NCBI RefSeq assembly: GCF_026627255.1
Contig: NZ_JAPNLM010000001.1
Location: forward strand, 1-64,000
Length of the DNA stretch: 64,000 bases
DNA from: Streptomyces antarcticus
GTDB taxonomy: Bacteria > Actinomycetota > Actinomycetes > Streptomycetales > Streptomycetaceae
Direction of reading: 5' to 3'
Position 1 is the stretch's first letter, and each line of letters starts with the position of its first letter. This document shows, piece by piece, positions 29,290 to 38,230 of the stretch. Made by a program: the position numbers and the translations under genes. Under the pieces are notes generated by a model. That model did no database searches and was not told the origin of the DNA. It saw only the letters and a list, made by a program, of their open reading frames with translations.

Positions 29290-29583
29290 TCAGTCTTCAT
29301 CACCGTGGAAGCGCCGTCGTACGGACAGCAGCTCCACTTCCGGACGTGCCGCGACCAGCCGCTCGCAGCGGTCCAGTACGTCCGAGAGGAACCCCGCGTC
29401 CCCACTCACCAGAGCGACCCCCAGCCGGGCCCTGCGGTGCAGGTCCTGGTCGCCCACCTCCGCCGCGCTCACGGAGAACTTGCGTTGGAGCTCGGCCACG
29501 ATGGGCCGGACGACGGAGCGTTTCTCCTTCAGCGAGTGAACGTCGCCGAGGAGCAGATCGAAGGACAGAGTCCCCACGTACAT
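29290..29583 (-). CDS. DUF503 (YlxP-like) protein
   Basis: This 97-residue protein begins MYVGTLSFDLLLGDVHSLKEKRS, the DUF503 signature (here given in part as LGDVHSLKEKRSVV). Members are small alpha/beta proteins encoded between infB and rbfA in many Gram-positive bacteria and are thought to have a role in ribosome assembly. The ATG at 29583 fits the family; the open frame extends further upstream into the infB terminator region without support. Confidence 0.88.
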   Translation of the reverse strand: MYVGTLSFDLLLGDVHSLKEKRSVVRPIVAELQRKFSVSAAEVGDQDLHRRARLGVALVSGDAGFLSDVLDRCERLVAARPEVELLSVRRRFHGDED

Positions 29584-29692
29584 GCAGTTCCGGATGTCCC
29601 GCCGGTGCGGGTTCGGTGGCCTGCCGGACCCTCGCCGGGCAGGATCACCCGGCTGCCGTGCGGCCGGGTCACCAGAACCGTACACGCAACGG

Positions 29693-29731
29693 CCGGGGCC
29701 GATCGACGGATATTCCGCCGACCGGCCCCGG
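29693..29731 (-). terminator. infB terminator hairpin
   Basis: A 9-bp outer stem (CCGGGGCCG with CGGCCCCGG) encloses a second small stem (CGGA/TCCG). It begins 31 nt beyond the infB stop codon and precedes the DUF503 gene, so the operon may be only partly read through. Confidence 0.6.
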
Positions 29732-29761
29732 TGCTACGACACGGTGCGATGTGCCTCGCGC

Positions 29762-32700
29762 TTACGCGCGGGGCTTCTCGCGCATCTCGTACGTCGCGAT
29801 GACGTCGTCGATCTTGATGTCGTTGAAGTTTCCGAGGTTGATACCGCCCTCGAAGCCTTCGCGGATCTCGGTGACGTCGTCCTTGAAGCGGCGCAGACCG
29901 GAGATGGTGAGGCTCTCGGCGATGACCTTGCCATCGCGCAGGAGCCGCGCCTTGGTGTTGCGCTTGACCTCGCCGGACCGGATGAGGACACCGGCGATGT
30001 TGCCCAGCTTGGACGAGCGGAAGACCTCGCGGACCTCCGCCGTACCGAGCTCGACCTCTTCGTACTCCGGCTTGAGGAGACCCTTCAGGGCCGCCTCGAT
30101 CTCCTCGATGGCCTGGTAGATCACCGAGTAGTAGCGGACGTCGACACCCTCGCGCTCCGCCATCTGCGCGGCACGGCCGGCCGCACGGACGTTGTAGCCG
30201 ATGACGATGGCGTCGGAGCCCATCGCCAGGTTGATGTCGGACTCGGTGACCGCACCCACACCGCGGTGCAGGACGCGGATGTCGACCTCTTCGCCGACGT
30301 CGAGCTGGAGCAGCGAGGACTCGAGGGCCTCCACCGCACCGGACGCGTCGCCCTTGATGATGAGGTTGAGCTCCTGGACGAGACCGGCCTTGAGGACCGA
30401 GTCGAGGTCTTCCAGGGACACCCGGCGGACGCGCTTGGCGAAGTTGGCGTTGCGCTCTCGCGCAGCACGCTTCTCGGCGATCTGACGGGCCGTGCGGTCC
30501 TCGTCGACGACGAGGAAGTTGTCGCCGGCGCCGGGGACGTTGGTGAGACCCAGGACCAGGACGGGGGTCGACGGACCCGCTTCCTCGACGTTGTTGCCCT
30601 TGTCGTCGAGCATGGCGCGCACGCGGCCGTAGGCGTCGCCCACGACCATCGTGTCGCCGACGCGGAGGGTACCGCGCTGGACGAGGACGGTGGCGACGGC
30701 ACCGCGGCCGCGGTCGAGGTGGGACTCGATCGCAATACCCTGAGCGTCCTGCTCCGGGTTGGCGCGCAGGTCGAGCGAGGCGTCGGCGGTGAGGACGACG
30801 GCCTCGAGCAGGGAGTCGATGTGCAGACCCTGCTTGGCGGAGATGTCGACGAACATCGTATCGCCGCCGTACTCCTCGGCGACCAGACCGAACTCGGTGA
30901 GCTGACCGCGCACCTTGACCGGGTCGGCACCCTCGACGTCGATCTTGTTGACCGCGACCACGATCGGCACGCCGGCCGCCTGGGCGTGGTTCAGCGCCTC
31001 GATCGTCTGGGGCATGACGCCGTCGTTCGCCGCGACCACGAGGATCGCGATGTCGGTCGACTTGGCACCACGGGCTCGCATGGCGGTGAACGCCTCGTGA
31101 CCCGGGGTGTCGATAAAGGTGATCTTGCGCTCTTCACCGTTGACCTCGGTACCGACCTGGTACGCACCGATGTGCTGCGTGATGCCACCGGCCTCGCCCG
31201 CGACGACGTTCGTCTTGCGGATGGCGTCGAGCAGTCGGGTCTTACCGTGGTCGACGTGACCCATGACGGTCACGACCGGCGGACGCGGCATGAGGAACTC
31301 CTCGCCGCCCTCGTCCTCGCCGAACTCGATGTCGAAGGTCTCGAGGAGCTCGCGGTCCTCTTCCTCCGGGCTGACGATCTGAACCCTGTAGTTCATCTCG
31401 CCGGCCAGCATCTCGAGCGTCTCGTCGGAGACGGACTGCGTGGCAGTGACCATCTCGCCGAGGTTCATCATCACGGCGACGAGCGACGCCGGGTTGGCGT
31501 TGATCTTCTCCGCGAAGTCGGTGAGGGAGGCACCGCGCGACAGGCGAACGGTCTCGCCCTGGCCGCGCGGCAGCATCACGCCGCCGACCGACGGGGCCTG
31601 CATGGCCTCGTACTCCTGGCGCCTCTGACGCTTGGACTTGCGACCGCGACGCGCCGGACCGCCGGGACGGCCGAAGGCACCCTGCGTGCCACCACGGGCA
31701 CCGGGACCACCGGGACGCCCGCCGAAGCCGGGACGACCGCCGCCACCGGCACCGGCCGGACCGCCGCCGAAGCCGCCGCCACCGGGACGGGGACCGCCGA
31801 AGCCGCCACCGCCGCCGGGACGCGAGCCCGGACCGGCCGGACGGCCGGCGAAGCCGCCGCCACCGGGACGGGCGCCGCCGCCGGCACCGGGACGACCCGC
31901 GCCGCCCGTACCGGGACCACGGCCACCGGGGCCGCCGCCGGGACGGGGACCGGGACCACCGGCAGCGGGACGCTGCGGCATCATGCCCGGGTTGGGACGG
32001 TTACCACCGGGAGCACCACCGGGACGCGGGGCGCCGCCCTGCGGGCGCGGCATGCCGCCCGGGGTCGGACGGCCGGCGCCGGCACCCTGCGGGCGCGGGG
32101 CGCCGCCGGGGCCACCCTGCGGACGCGGAGCGCCACCCTGGCCGCGGTCGGCGCCGGGGGCACCGGGACGGGGAGCGCCGGCCGGACGGGGCGCCTGCGG
32201 GCGCGCCATGCCGGTGGAGCCACCAGAGGTGAAGGGGTTGTTGCCCGGACGGGGACCCGCCGGACGGGCACCCTGGGGACGCGCGGCCTGCGAGCCGGGG
32301 CCCGCGGGACGCTGCGACGGGGCACCGGGGGCGGAACCGGCCGGACGCGGGGCGCCGGGACGGGCGCCGGACTGGCCGCCCTGACCCTGGGCCGGACGCT
32401 GCTGCGCCGGACGGGGGCCGGGAGCCGCGGCGGCGGGACGCTCGGTGCGCGCCGGGGCGGCCGGGGCCGCCGGAGGCGCGGAGAACTCGGTCACCACGGG
32501 AGCCGCCGGAGCGGGCTTCGGGGCGGCCGGGGCCTTCGGGCCGGGACGCGGGCCGGAGGCGGCCGGGGTCACCGGTGCGGGCGCCGCGGCGGCCGGGGCC
32601 TCCGCTACGACCGGCTTGGGGGCCGGTGCGCCGGGCTTCGGCGCGCCGGGACGTGCGGCGGCACCCGGGGTCGGGGCCCCGGGCTTGGCGGGGGCGGCCT

Positions 32701-32905
32701 TGCGGGGCGCACCCGGCTTCGCAGCGGACTTGCCGGCGTTGCCGCCGGGGCCCTGCAGTGCGTCGGTCAACTTGCGTACAACCGGCGCCTCGATCGTCGA
32801 GGACGCCGAACGGACGAACTCACCGAGTTCCTGGAGCTTGGCCATGACGACCTTGCTCTCAACTCCGAACTCCTTGGCGAGTTCATATACCCGGACCTTA
32901 GCCAC
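29762..32905 (-). CDS. infB: Translation initiation factor IF-2
   Basis: IF-2 is the GTPase that brings fMet-tRNA to the 30S subunit and promotes subunit joining. The 1047-residue protein has an N-terminal IF2_N domain ([15 protein letters not shown]), a very long Gly/Pro/Ala/Arg-rich linker (about 60-430), a second IF2_N-like segment, then the GTPase domain with GHVDHGKT (about residue 548), DTPGHEAF and NKID, and C-terminal domains. The GTG at 32905 has AGGAG 4 nt upstream. The linker gives long false open frames on the other strand. Confidence 0.97.
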   Translation of the reverse strand: MAKVRVYELAKEFGVESKVVMAKLQELGEFVRSASSTIEAPVVRKLTDALQGPGGNAGKSAAKPGAPRKAAPAKPGAPTPGAAARPGAPKPGAPAPKPVVAEAPAAAAPAPVTPAASGPRPGPKAPAAPKPAPAAPVVTEFSAPPAAPAAPARTERPAAAAPGPRPAQQRPAQGQGGQSGARPGAPRPAGSAPGAPSQRPAGPGSQAARPQGARPAGPRPGNNPFTSGGSTGMARPQAPRPAGAPRPGAPGADRGQGGAPRPQGGPGGAPRPQGAGAGRPTPGGMPRPQGGAPRPGGAPGGNRPNPGMMPQRPAAGGPGPRPGGGPGGRGPGTGGAGRPGAGGGARPGGGGFAGRPAGPGSRPGGGGGFGGPRPGGGGFGGGPAGAGGGGRPGFGGRPGGPGARGGTQGAFGRPGGPARRGRKSKRQRRQEYEAMQAPSVGGVMLPRGQGETVRLSRGASLTDFAEKINANPASLVAVMMNLGEMVTATQSVSDETLEMLAGEMNYRVQIVSPEEEDRELLETFDIEFGEDEGGEEFLMPRPPVVTVMGHVDHGKTRLLDAIRKTNVVAGEAGGITQHIGAYQVGTEVNGEERKITFIDTPGHEAFTAMRARGAKSTDIAILVVAANDGVMPQTIEALNHAQAAGVPIVVAVNKIDVEGADPVKVRGQLTEFGLVAEEYGGDTMFVDISAKQGLHIDSLLEAVVLTADASLDLRANPEQDAQGIAIESHLDRGRGAVATVLVQRGTLRVGDTMVVGDAYGRVRAMLDDKGNNVEEAGPSTPVLVLGLTNVPGAGDNFLVVDEDRTARQIAEKRAARERNANFAKRVRRVSLEDLDSVLKAGLVQELNLIIKGDASGAVEALESSLLQLDVGEEVDIRVLHRGVGAVTESDINLAMGSDAIVIGYNVRAAGRAAQMAEREGVDVRYYSVIYQAIEEIEAALKGLLKPEYEEVELGTAEVREVFRSSKLGNIAGVLIRSGEVKRNTKARLLRDGKVIAESLTISGLRRFKDDVTEIREGFEGGINLGNFNDIKIDDVIATYEMREKPRA

Positions 32906-33056
32906 TTCGCTCCTTTTAGGTCCGGGTTACGCCGGACCGTTGCTACTTCATGGGCGTACTCATCGCGTACTCATCGAGTGGTGCTCATCGCAATCTCGAC
33001 CTACTTCCAACTCGCGAGGTACCTGACCGCACGGGGCATCCGTGCCGTTCTATGTC

Positions 33057-33344
33057 TTACGGTGTCGCCTCGGCCTGAACGGCCACGGCTATGCGCAGTT
33101 CCGCAGTGTCGAGCGCTCCGGTGGACCGAAGGGCCCGGGGGAACGCGCGGCGGCGGACCGCCTGGTCGAGGCAGACCACGGCGGGGTGCACGTAGGCACC
33201 CCGGCCGGGCAGCGTACCGCGAGGATCAGGGACGCACTCGTCCCCGACCGCCACGATGCGCAGCAGATCGTTCTTGGCCGCTCGCTCCCGACACCCCACA
33301 CAGGTGCGTTCGGGGCATGCGCGGGCTTGCGTCCGGCCAGACAC
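33057..33344 (-). CDS. ylxR: YlxR family RNA-binding protein
   Basis: The 95-residue basic protein has the YlxR (DUF448) signature PERTCVGCRER at about residues 11-21 and the GRGAYVHP segment. YlxR proteins bind nucleic acid and are encoded between nusA and infB in many bacteria; effects on RNase P or transcription have been reported for relatives. The start is GTG at 33344 with GGAGG upstream at a slightly long spacing. Confidence 0.9.
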   Translation of the reverse strand: MSGRTQARACPERTCVGCRERAAKNDLLRIVAVGDECVPDPRGTLPGRGAYVHPAVVCLDQAVRRRAFPRALRSTGALDTAELRIAVAVQAEATP

Positions 33345-33519
33345 GCCTAAGTCTACCTCCCCGTACCGACCTCACCCCTTCAGGTGAAAAATCGAACGGA
33401 TGTTGTCGTGATCCGATGTCCCACGATCCGCTGTCGAAACCGCCGGAACCCCGTCGGGAGTTCCGGCACACGGCGTCGTGTTCCTGTGTACCGCCCGGGA
33501 AGCCCCGACCGGTACCGGT

Positions 33520-34548
33520 TTATTCCCGGCCCGCGCCCCGGTCCGCGCTCCGGTCCCGGTCTGTGTCGGAGGACACTTCGGTATCGGGACGGATGTCGAT
33601 GCGCCAGCCGGTGAGCCGCGCCGCGAGGCGGGCGTTCTGGCCCTCCTTGCCGATGGCCAGCGACAGCTGGTAGTCGGGCACGATCACCCGTGCGGAGCGG
33701 GTGTCCCAGTCGACGACCTCGACCTCGCTCACCCGGGCGGGGGACAGCGCGTTCGCGACCATCTCCGCCGGGTCGTCCGACCAGTCGACGATGTCGATCT
33801 TCTCGCCGTGCAGCTCGGCCATCACGTTGCGCACGCGGCTGCCCATCGGGCCGATGCAGGCGCCCTTCGGGTTCAGGCCCGAGCGGGTGGACCGGACCGC
33901 GATCTTGGTGCGGTGGCCGGCCTCGCGGGCGATAGCGGAGATCTCGACGCTGCCGTCGGCGATCTCCGGGACCTCCAGGGAGAAGAGCTTCTTCACCAGG
34001 TTGGGGTGGGTGCGCGACAGGGTCACGGACGGACCGCGGACACCCTTGGCCACGCGCACGACGTACGCCTTCAGGCGCAGCCCGTGCGTGTACTCCTCGC
34101 CGGGCACCTGCTCCTGCACCGGCAGGATGGCCTCGAGCTTGCCGATGTCTACGAGGACGTTCTTCGGGTCCTTGCCCTGCTGGACGACACCGGTGATGAC
34201 GTCGCCCTCGCGGCCGGCGAACTCGCCGAAGGTCAGGTCGTCCTCGGCGTCGCGCAGACGCTGCAGGATCACCTGCTTGGCGGTCGTCGCGGCGATCCGG
34301 CCGAAGTCCGACGGGGTGTCGTCGAACTCCTTGGGCTCCTGCCCCTCTTCGAGGTCCCTCGGGTCTTCCGTCGCCCACACGACCACGTGACCGTTGGTGC
34401 GGTCCAGCTCGACGCGTGCGCGGCGGAAGCTCCCGTCGGTCCGGTGGTACGCGATGAGGAGGGCCGACTCGATCGCCTCGACGAGCAGGTCGAAGGAGAT
34501 CTCCTTCTCCCGGACCAGACCCCGTAGGGCACTCATGTCGATGTCCAC
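33520..34548 (-). CDS. nusA: Transcription termination/antitermination factor NusA
   Basis: NusA binds RNA polymerase and RNA, acting in pausing, termination and rRNA antitermination. The 342-residue protein has an N-terminal polymerase-binding domain (about 1-120), an S1 domain ([11 protein letters not shown]), and two KH domains ([34 protein letters not shown]). The C-terminal repeats of E. coli NusA are absent, as normal in actinobacteria. The GTG at 34548 has GAGGAGG at good spacing. The rimP stop is 2 nt upstream of the start. Confidence 0.96.
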   Translation of the reverse strand: MDIDMSALRGLVREKEISFDLLVEAIESALLIAYHRTDGSFRRARVELDRTNGHVVVWATEDPRDLEEGQEPKEFDDTPSDFGRIAATTAKQVILQRLRDAEDDLTFGEFAGREGDVITGVVQQGKDPKNVLVDIGKLEAILPVQEQVPGEEYTHGLRLKAYVVRVAKGVRGPSVTLSRTHPNLVKKLFSLEVPEIADGSVEISAIAREAGHRTKIAVRSTRSGLNPKGACIGPMGSRVRNVMAELHGEKIDIVDWSDDPAEMVANALSPARVSEVEVVDWDTRSARVIVPDYQLSLAIGKEGQNARLAARLTGWRIDIRPDTEVSSDTDRDRSADRGAGRE

Positions 34549-34550
34549 GA

Positions 34551-35063
34551 CTACGCCTCCTCTTCCTTCTTGTCCTTGCGGTTGAACTCGATCTCGACAC
34601 GCGCCTTGGCGATGTCGGAAAACGCGATGCGGCGGGCGGTCGCCTTGCGGCCCTTCACGCCCGGTACTTCCAGGTCCAGCCCCGCGTCGTCGACGTCGAG
34701 GATGCGGGCGATCAGCTCACCGGCACCCTTTTCACCTTCGGTGGTCAGCTGAAACTTGACGAGGCGGCCGATCGCCCGAAGGTAGTGACGGTGCTCGCTG
34801 AGCGGGCGGTCCGCGCCCGGGGAGCTGACTTCGAGGACGTACTCGTCCTCACCCATCACGTCGGACGCGTCGAGCTGATCGGAGACCTCACGGCTCAGCT
34901 CCGCGCACGCGTCCAGCTCCACGCCCTCGTCGGAGTCCACGATGATCCGCAGCATCCGGCGCTTGCCCGCCTTGGACAGCTCGATCTCCTCGAGGTCCAG
35001 GCCCTTGGCGGCGACGAGCGGCTCCAGCAATCCGCGCAGCCTGTCGCTCTGGGTGGTGCTCAT
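34551..35063 (-). CDS. rimP: Ribosome maturation factor RimP
   Basis: RimP helps early assembly of the 30S subunit around S12. The 170-residue protein has the family pattern (KGLDLEEIELSKAGKRRMLRI and YVLEVSSPGADRPL) and a Lys/Glu-rich end. The ATG at 35063 has GAGGAG 8 nt upstream. It is the first gene of the rimP-nusA-ylxR-infB block and diverges from a lipoprotein gene. Confidence 0.94.
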   Translation of the reverse strand: MSTTQSDRLRGLLEPLVAAKGLDLEEIELSKAGKRRMLRIIVDSDEGVELDACAELSREVSDQLDASDVMGEDEYVLEVSSPGADRPLSEHRHYLRAIGRLVKFQLTTEGEKGAGELIARILDVDDAGLDLEVPGVKGRKATARRIAFSDIAKARVEIEFNRKDKKEEEA

Positions 35064-35218
35064 CCGGGTGACTCCTCGGCCGCGTGTGCTGTTGTGGTTT
35101 CCGTCGTGCGTCAGCTCAAAGGGTATCCGGTCGCGGGGGGTGTTGCCGTCCGCCCTGTGGACAGGGCCCCGGGTACCGTGATCACACCCTGCCCCGCCGC
35201 ACCCCCGAGGACGCCGCC

Positions 35219-35767
35219 GTGCCCTTGACCCCGTCGTGGAGACCCTCGCGAAGAAGCATGCTGGCCGGCGCCGCCGGTGCGGCCGGCGCCGTGCTGCTGT
35301 CCGGGTGCGACGGGGGCCCGTCCGGCGGCGACGCCGCGATTCCACTCGAACGGCGGATGCGGGAGTCGGCCGTTCGTGACAGCGGGCGGCTGCTGGAACG
35401 TTACGACGCCACGGCCGCCGCCCATCCGGCCCTGGCGGAGCGGATCGCGCCGCTGCGCGCGTCCGTCGCGGCGCACGCGGCGGCCCTGTCCCCCGCCGCC
35501 CCCGGCTCCCCGTCCGCCGCCGCGTCCCCGCCCCCGTCCGGCGGTACGGGGGCGGCCGCGCCCGCCACGGGGGCCGGCGGGCCGGTGCCCGCGAAGCCCG
35601 CCGACGCGCTGGCCGCCCTCGCGGACGCCGAGCGGACCCTGTCCGAGTCCCGCACCATCGACCTGGCCGCGGCCCCCGGGGAACTGGCCCGGCTGCTGGC
35701 CTCGGTCGCCGCCTGCGGCGCCGTGCACGCGTACCTGCTGACCTCGAACCCCGGAGCCACGCCGTGA
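35219..35767 (+). CDS. Putative lipoprotein
   Basis: The 182-residue protein has an N-terminal signal with arginines (PSRRSM), a hydrophobic core and a lipobox LLSGC with the modified Cys near residue 31, so it is probably a membrane-anchored lipoprotein; the RR pair may allow Tat export. A Pro/Ala-rich disordered segment follows at about 90-130. The GTG at 35219 has GAGG 8 nt upstream. It overlaps the DUF4439 gene by 4 nt (GTGA), so the two probably work together. Function unknown. Confidence 0.75.
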   Translation: MPLTPSWRPSRRSMLAGAAGAAGAVLLSGCDGGPSGGDAAIPLERRMRESAVRDSGRLLERYDATAAAHPALAERIAPLRASVAAHAAALSPAAPGSPSAAASPPPSGGTGAAAPATGAGGPVPAKPADALAALADAERTLSESRTIDLAAAPGELARLLASVAACGAVHAYLLTSNPGATP

Positions 35768-36222
35768 AGCCCGAGCCCTCCCCCGCCGGCCGGGCCCTGG
35801 AGGCCGCGCAGGCCGCCCTGGCCGCCGAGCACGCCGCCGCGTACGGCTACGGGGTGATCGGCGCCCGGGCCGGGGCCGCCCGCGCGACCGAGGCCCGGGA
35901 GGCGTTCGGCGGCCACCTCGCCCGCCGGGACGCGCTCTCGCGGACCGTGCGGGAGCTGGGCGGTTCGCCCCGGCCCTCGGAGGCGGCGTACGCGCTGCCG
36001 TTCACGGTGCGCACGCCCGCCGACGCCGAGCGGCTGGCCGCGGAGATCGAGGACCGGGTGGCGGGCGCCTACTCCGATCTGGTGCGGTCCGCGGAGGGTC
36101 CGCTGCGCCGTGAGGCGGCCGACGCGCTGAGCGCCGCGGCCGTGCGCGCGGCACGCTGGCGTGGTGTCGGCGTAGCCTTCCCTGGGCTCGCGGAACGCTC
36201 GGAACGAGCCCGGACCAGCTGA
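35764..36222 (+). CDS. DUF4439 ferritin-like domain protein
   Basis: The 152-residue, mostly helical and Ala-rich protein matches the DUF4439 ferritin-like family by pattern (ALEAAQAALAAEHAAAYGYGV then ARRDALSRTV). A complete metal-binding set typical of ferritins is not obvious. It starts on a GTGA overlap with the lipoprotein gene and commonly lies next to rimP in Streptomyces. It has no signal peptide. Confidence 0.75.
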   Translation: MKPEPSPAGRALEAAQAALAAEHAAAYGYGVIGARAGAARATEAREAFGGHLARRDALSRTVRELGGSPRPSEAAYALPFTVRTPADAERLAAEIEDRVAGAYSDLVRSAEGPLRREAADALSAAAVRAARWRGVGVAFPGLAERSERARTS

Positions 36223-36238
36223 AAGGGACCACGCACGC

Positions 36239-37141
36239 ATGGCTTTCGAACCGCCGCAGCGGCTTGTACGGGCGCTCGGCGAGCTGCCGGAAACGGCGCT
36301 GGACGCGGACTGGCTGGGGCGGTTGCCCGGCCTCGCCGAGGCCGCGCTGACCCGGCGCGGGGTGCGGGTCCAGCGGGTGCAGGCCCCGGGCGGGCGCAGC
36401 AGCATGGTCGTCCTCGTCCGGTACGACGACGGCACCCCGGCCGCCCTGAAGCTCGCTCCCCCGCAGGCCCGGCCCGACCGGGAGCTGACGGCGCTCGCGC
36501 ACTGGGGCGGTTTCGGGGCCGTACGCGTCCTCGACACCCGCTACCGCGAGGAGGACGGGGCGCTCCTGCTGGAGCGGCTGCACCCGGAGGTGTCACTGCG
36601 CTCGCTCCCGGAGACGAAGGCGCTGCTGGAGGCCTGCGGCACGCTGCGCAGGCTCTGGGTGGCGCCGCCGTCGGACCACGGGCTGGAGACGGTGGCGGAG
36701 CGCACGGAGCAGCAGGCGGCGGCCCTGCGCGCGGCCCCGGCGGAGGCCCGGCCGCTGGCCGACGCGGCCCTGGCGGCGCGCGAGGAGCTGACGGCCGTGC
36801 CCGGTGAGGAGCTGGTGCTGCACGGGAACTTCCGGCAGGGCAAGGTGCTCGCGGGCGAGCGGGCGCCGTGGCTGGCGGTGGGCCCGGATCCGCTGGTCGG
36901 GGAACGGGCGTACGACCTGGCGCGGCTGGTCCGGGACCGGCTGGAGGACCAGGTGGCCACCTCGGCGGGGGCGGCCGGCGCGCGGCGCCGGATGAACCGG
37001 CTGGCCGACGCCCTGGAGGTCGACCGGGACCGGCTGCGGGGCTGGACGCTGTTCCGGGCGGTGGAGTCGGGCAACCGCGCGCTGGCCGCGGGGCGGCGCC
37101 GGGACGCGGAGCTGCTGCTGGAGTTCGCGGCCTGGTTGTAG
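36239..37141 (+). CDS. Aminoglycoside phosphotransferase-like protein, degenerate catalytic loop
   Basis: The 300-residue protein has the layout of the APH/choline kinase-like family: a nucleotide lobe (SSMVVLVRYDDGTPAALKLAPP), then a catalytic loop region HGNFRQGKVL at about 195-204 and GPDPLVGERAYDLARL. The family loop is normally HGDxHxxN, so the catalytic Asp is Asn (residue 197) and the following His is missing. A DP at about 219 may still bind metal. It may be a pseudo-kinase or bind a ligand only. It follows DUF4439 by 16 nt. Confidence 0.7.
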   Translation: MAFEPPQRLVRALGELPETALDADWLGRLPGLAEAALTRRGVRVQRVQAPGGRSSMVVLVRYDDGTPAALKLAPPQARPDRELTALAHWGGFGAVRVLDTRYREEDGALLLERLHPEVSLRSLPETKALLEACGTLRRLWVAPPSDHGLETVAERTEQQAAALRAAPAEARPLADAALAAREELTAVPGEELVLHGNFRQGKVLAGERAPWLAVGPDPLVGERAYDLARLVRDRLEDQVATSAGAAGARRRMNRLADALEVDRDRLRGWTLFRAVESGNRALAAGRRRDAELLLEFAAWL

Positions 37142-37143
37142 GG

Positions 37144-37166
37144 CATACCGTACATAAGTAGGTATG
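37144..37166. promoter_or_regulatory. Inverted repeat before the SPFH gene
   Basis: CATACC and GGTATG flank an 11-bp AT-rich centre (GTACATAAGTA), 17 nt before the SPFH start codon. In this GC-rich genome such an AT-rich palindrome is probably a promoter or operator. The binding protein is unknown. Confidence 0.5.
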
Positions 37167-37183
37167 TCTGGCAGGGGGCCGTC

Positions 37184-38182
37184 ATGGTCGAGGAACTGCT
37201 GACAGCGGCGGTCGCCGCCGCTGCGGGCGTCGCGGTCTACATGGGCTTCGCCGTCCGGGTGGTGAAGCAGTACGAACGGGGTCTGGTGTTCCGCTTCGGG
37301 CGGCTGCGCGAGGAGGTCCGGGGTCCCGGACTCACCACGGTCGTGCCGGTCGTGGACCGCCTGCGCAAGGTGAACATGCAGATCGTGACGCTGCCGGTGC
37401 CGGCCCAGGAGGGCATCACCCGGGACAACGTCACGGTGCGGGTGGACGCCGTCGTGTACTTCAAGGTCGTCGATCCGGCCAGCGCCGTCGTGGCGGTGGA
37501 GGACTACCGCTTCGCCGTCTCGCAGATGGCGCAGACGTCGCTGCGGTCGATCATCGGCAAGTCGGACCTGGACGACCTGCTCTCCAACCGGGAGATGCTC
37601 AACCAGGGTCTGGAGCTGATGATCGACAGCCCGGCGGTGGGCTGGGGCGTGCAGATCGACCGGGTGGAGATCAAGGACGTGTCGCTGCCGGATACGATGA
37701 AGCGGTCGATGGCCCGGCAGGCGGAGGCCGACCGCGAGCGCCGCGCACGCGTGATCAACGCGGACGCGGAACTCCAGGCCTCGCACAAGCTGGCCGAGGC
37801 GGCCGAGGTCATGTCGGAGCAGCCCGCGGCGCTCCAGCTGCGGCTGCTCCAGACGGTGGTGGCGGTAGCCGCGGAGAAGAACTCCACCCTGGTGCTGCCG
37901 TTCCCGGTGGAACTGCTGCGCTTCCTCGAACGTGCGACCCCCGCACCCGCGGCCCCCGCCCCGGCGACGGCCGCGCACGAGGACCCGGCTCCGGCGGGCC
38001 CGGCCACCGAGGGCCCCGGGCCGGCCGGGACCGGTGCGCCGCCCGGCGGCGACCGGGCCCTGGACGGGCCGCCGGCCGACCCGGCGGCTCTGGTCCCGGG
38101 CGAGGGAGAGGGCGAGGGCGCGCTCCCCCGGGCCGTCACGGCCGCGGGAGCCCCGGAGACGCCGGGTGAGGCCCCCGCGTAG
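37184..38182 (+). CDS. SPFH/Band 7 domain protein (slipin-like)
   Basis: The 332-residue protein has an N-terminal membrane segment (about 6-26), an SPFH/Band 7 domain (YERGLVFRFGRLREEVRGPGL; then NVTVRVDAVVYFKVVDP), a charged coiled stretch (KRSMARQAEADRERRAR) and a Pro/Ala-rich tail from about 250. Slipins assemble in membrane microdomains; a partner NfeD protease is common elsewhere but is not seen here. The ATG at 37184 is preceded by CAGGGGG. The promoter likely includes the inverted repeat at 37144. Confidence 0.88.
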   Translation: MVEELLTAAVAAAAGVAVYMGFAVRVVKQYERGLVFRFGRLREEVRGPGLTTVVPVVDRLRKVNMQIVTLPVPAQEGITRDNVTVRVDAVVYFKVVDPASAVVAVEDYRFAVSQMAQTSLRSIIGKSDLDDLLSNREMLNQGLELMIDSPAVGWGVQIDRVEIKDVSLPDTMKRSMARQAEADRERRARVINADAELQASHKLAEAAEVMSEQPAALQLRLLQTVVAVAAEKNSTLVLPFPVELLRFLERATPAPAAPAPATAAHEDPAPAGPATEGPGPAGTGAPPGGDRALDGPPADPAALVPGEGEGEGALPRAVTAAGAPETPGEAPA

Positions 38183-38190
38183 GGGCCCGC

Positions 38191-38230
38191 CGGGGTCCGG
38201 CCACGTCAGGCGGGGTCCGGCTACGTCAGG
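38191..38230. repeat. 20-bp tandem duplication at the 3' end of proS
   Basis: CGGGGTCCGGCYACGTCAGG occurs twice head to tail with one mismatch. The right-hand copy carries the proS stop codon and last codons, the left-hand copy lies in the short gap to the SPFH gene. It probably arose by slippage. Confidence 0.8.

Noticed and set aside
31632..32384. Pro/Gly-rich frame antisense to the infB linker
   Set aside because: Collagen-like sequence is the complement of the low-complexity IF-2 linker, not a gene.
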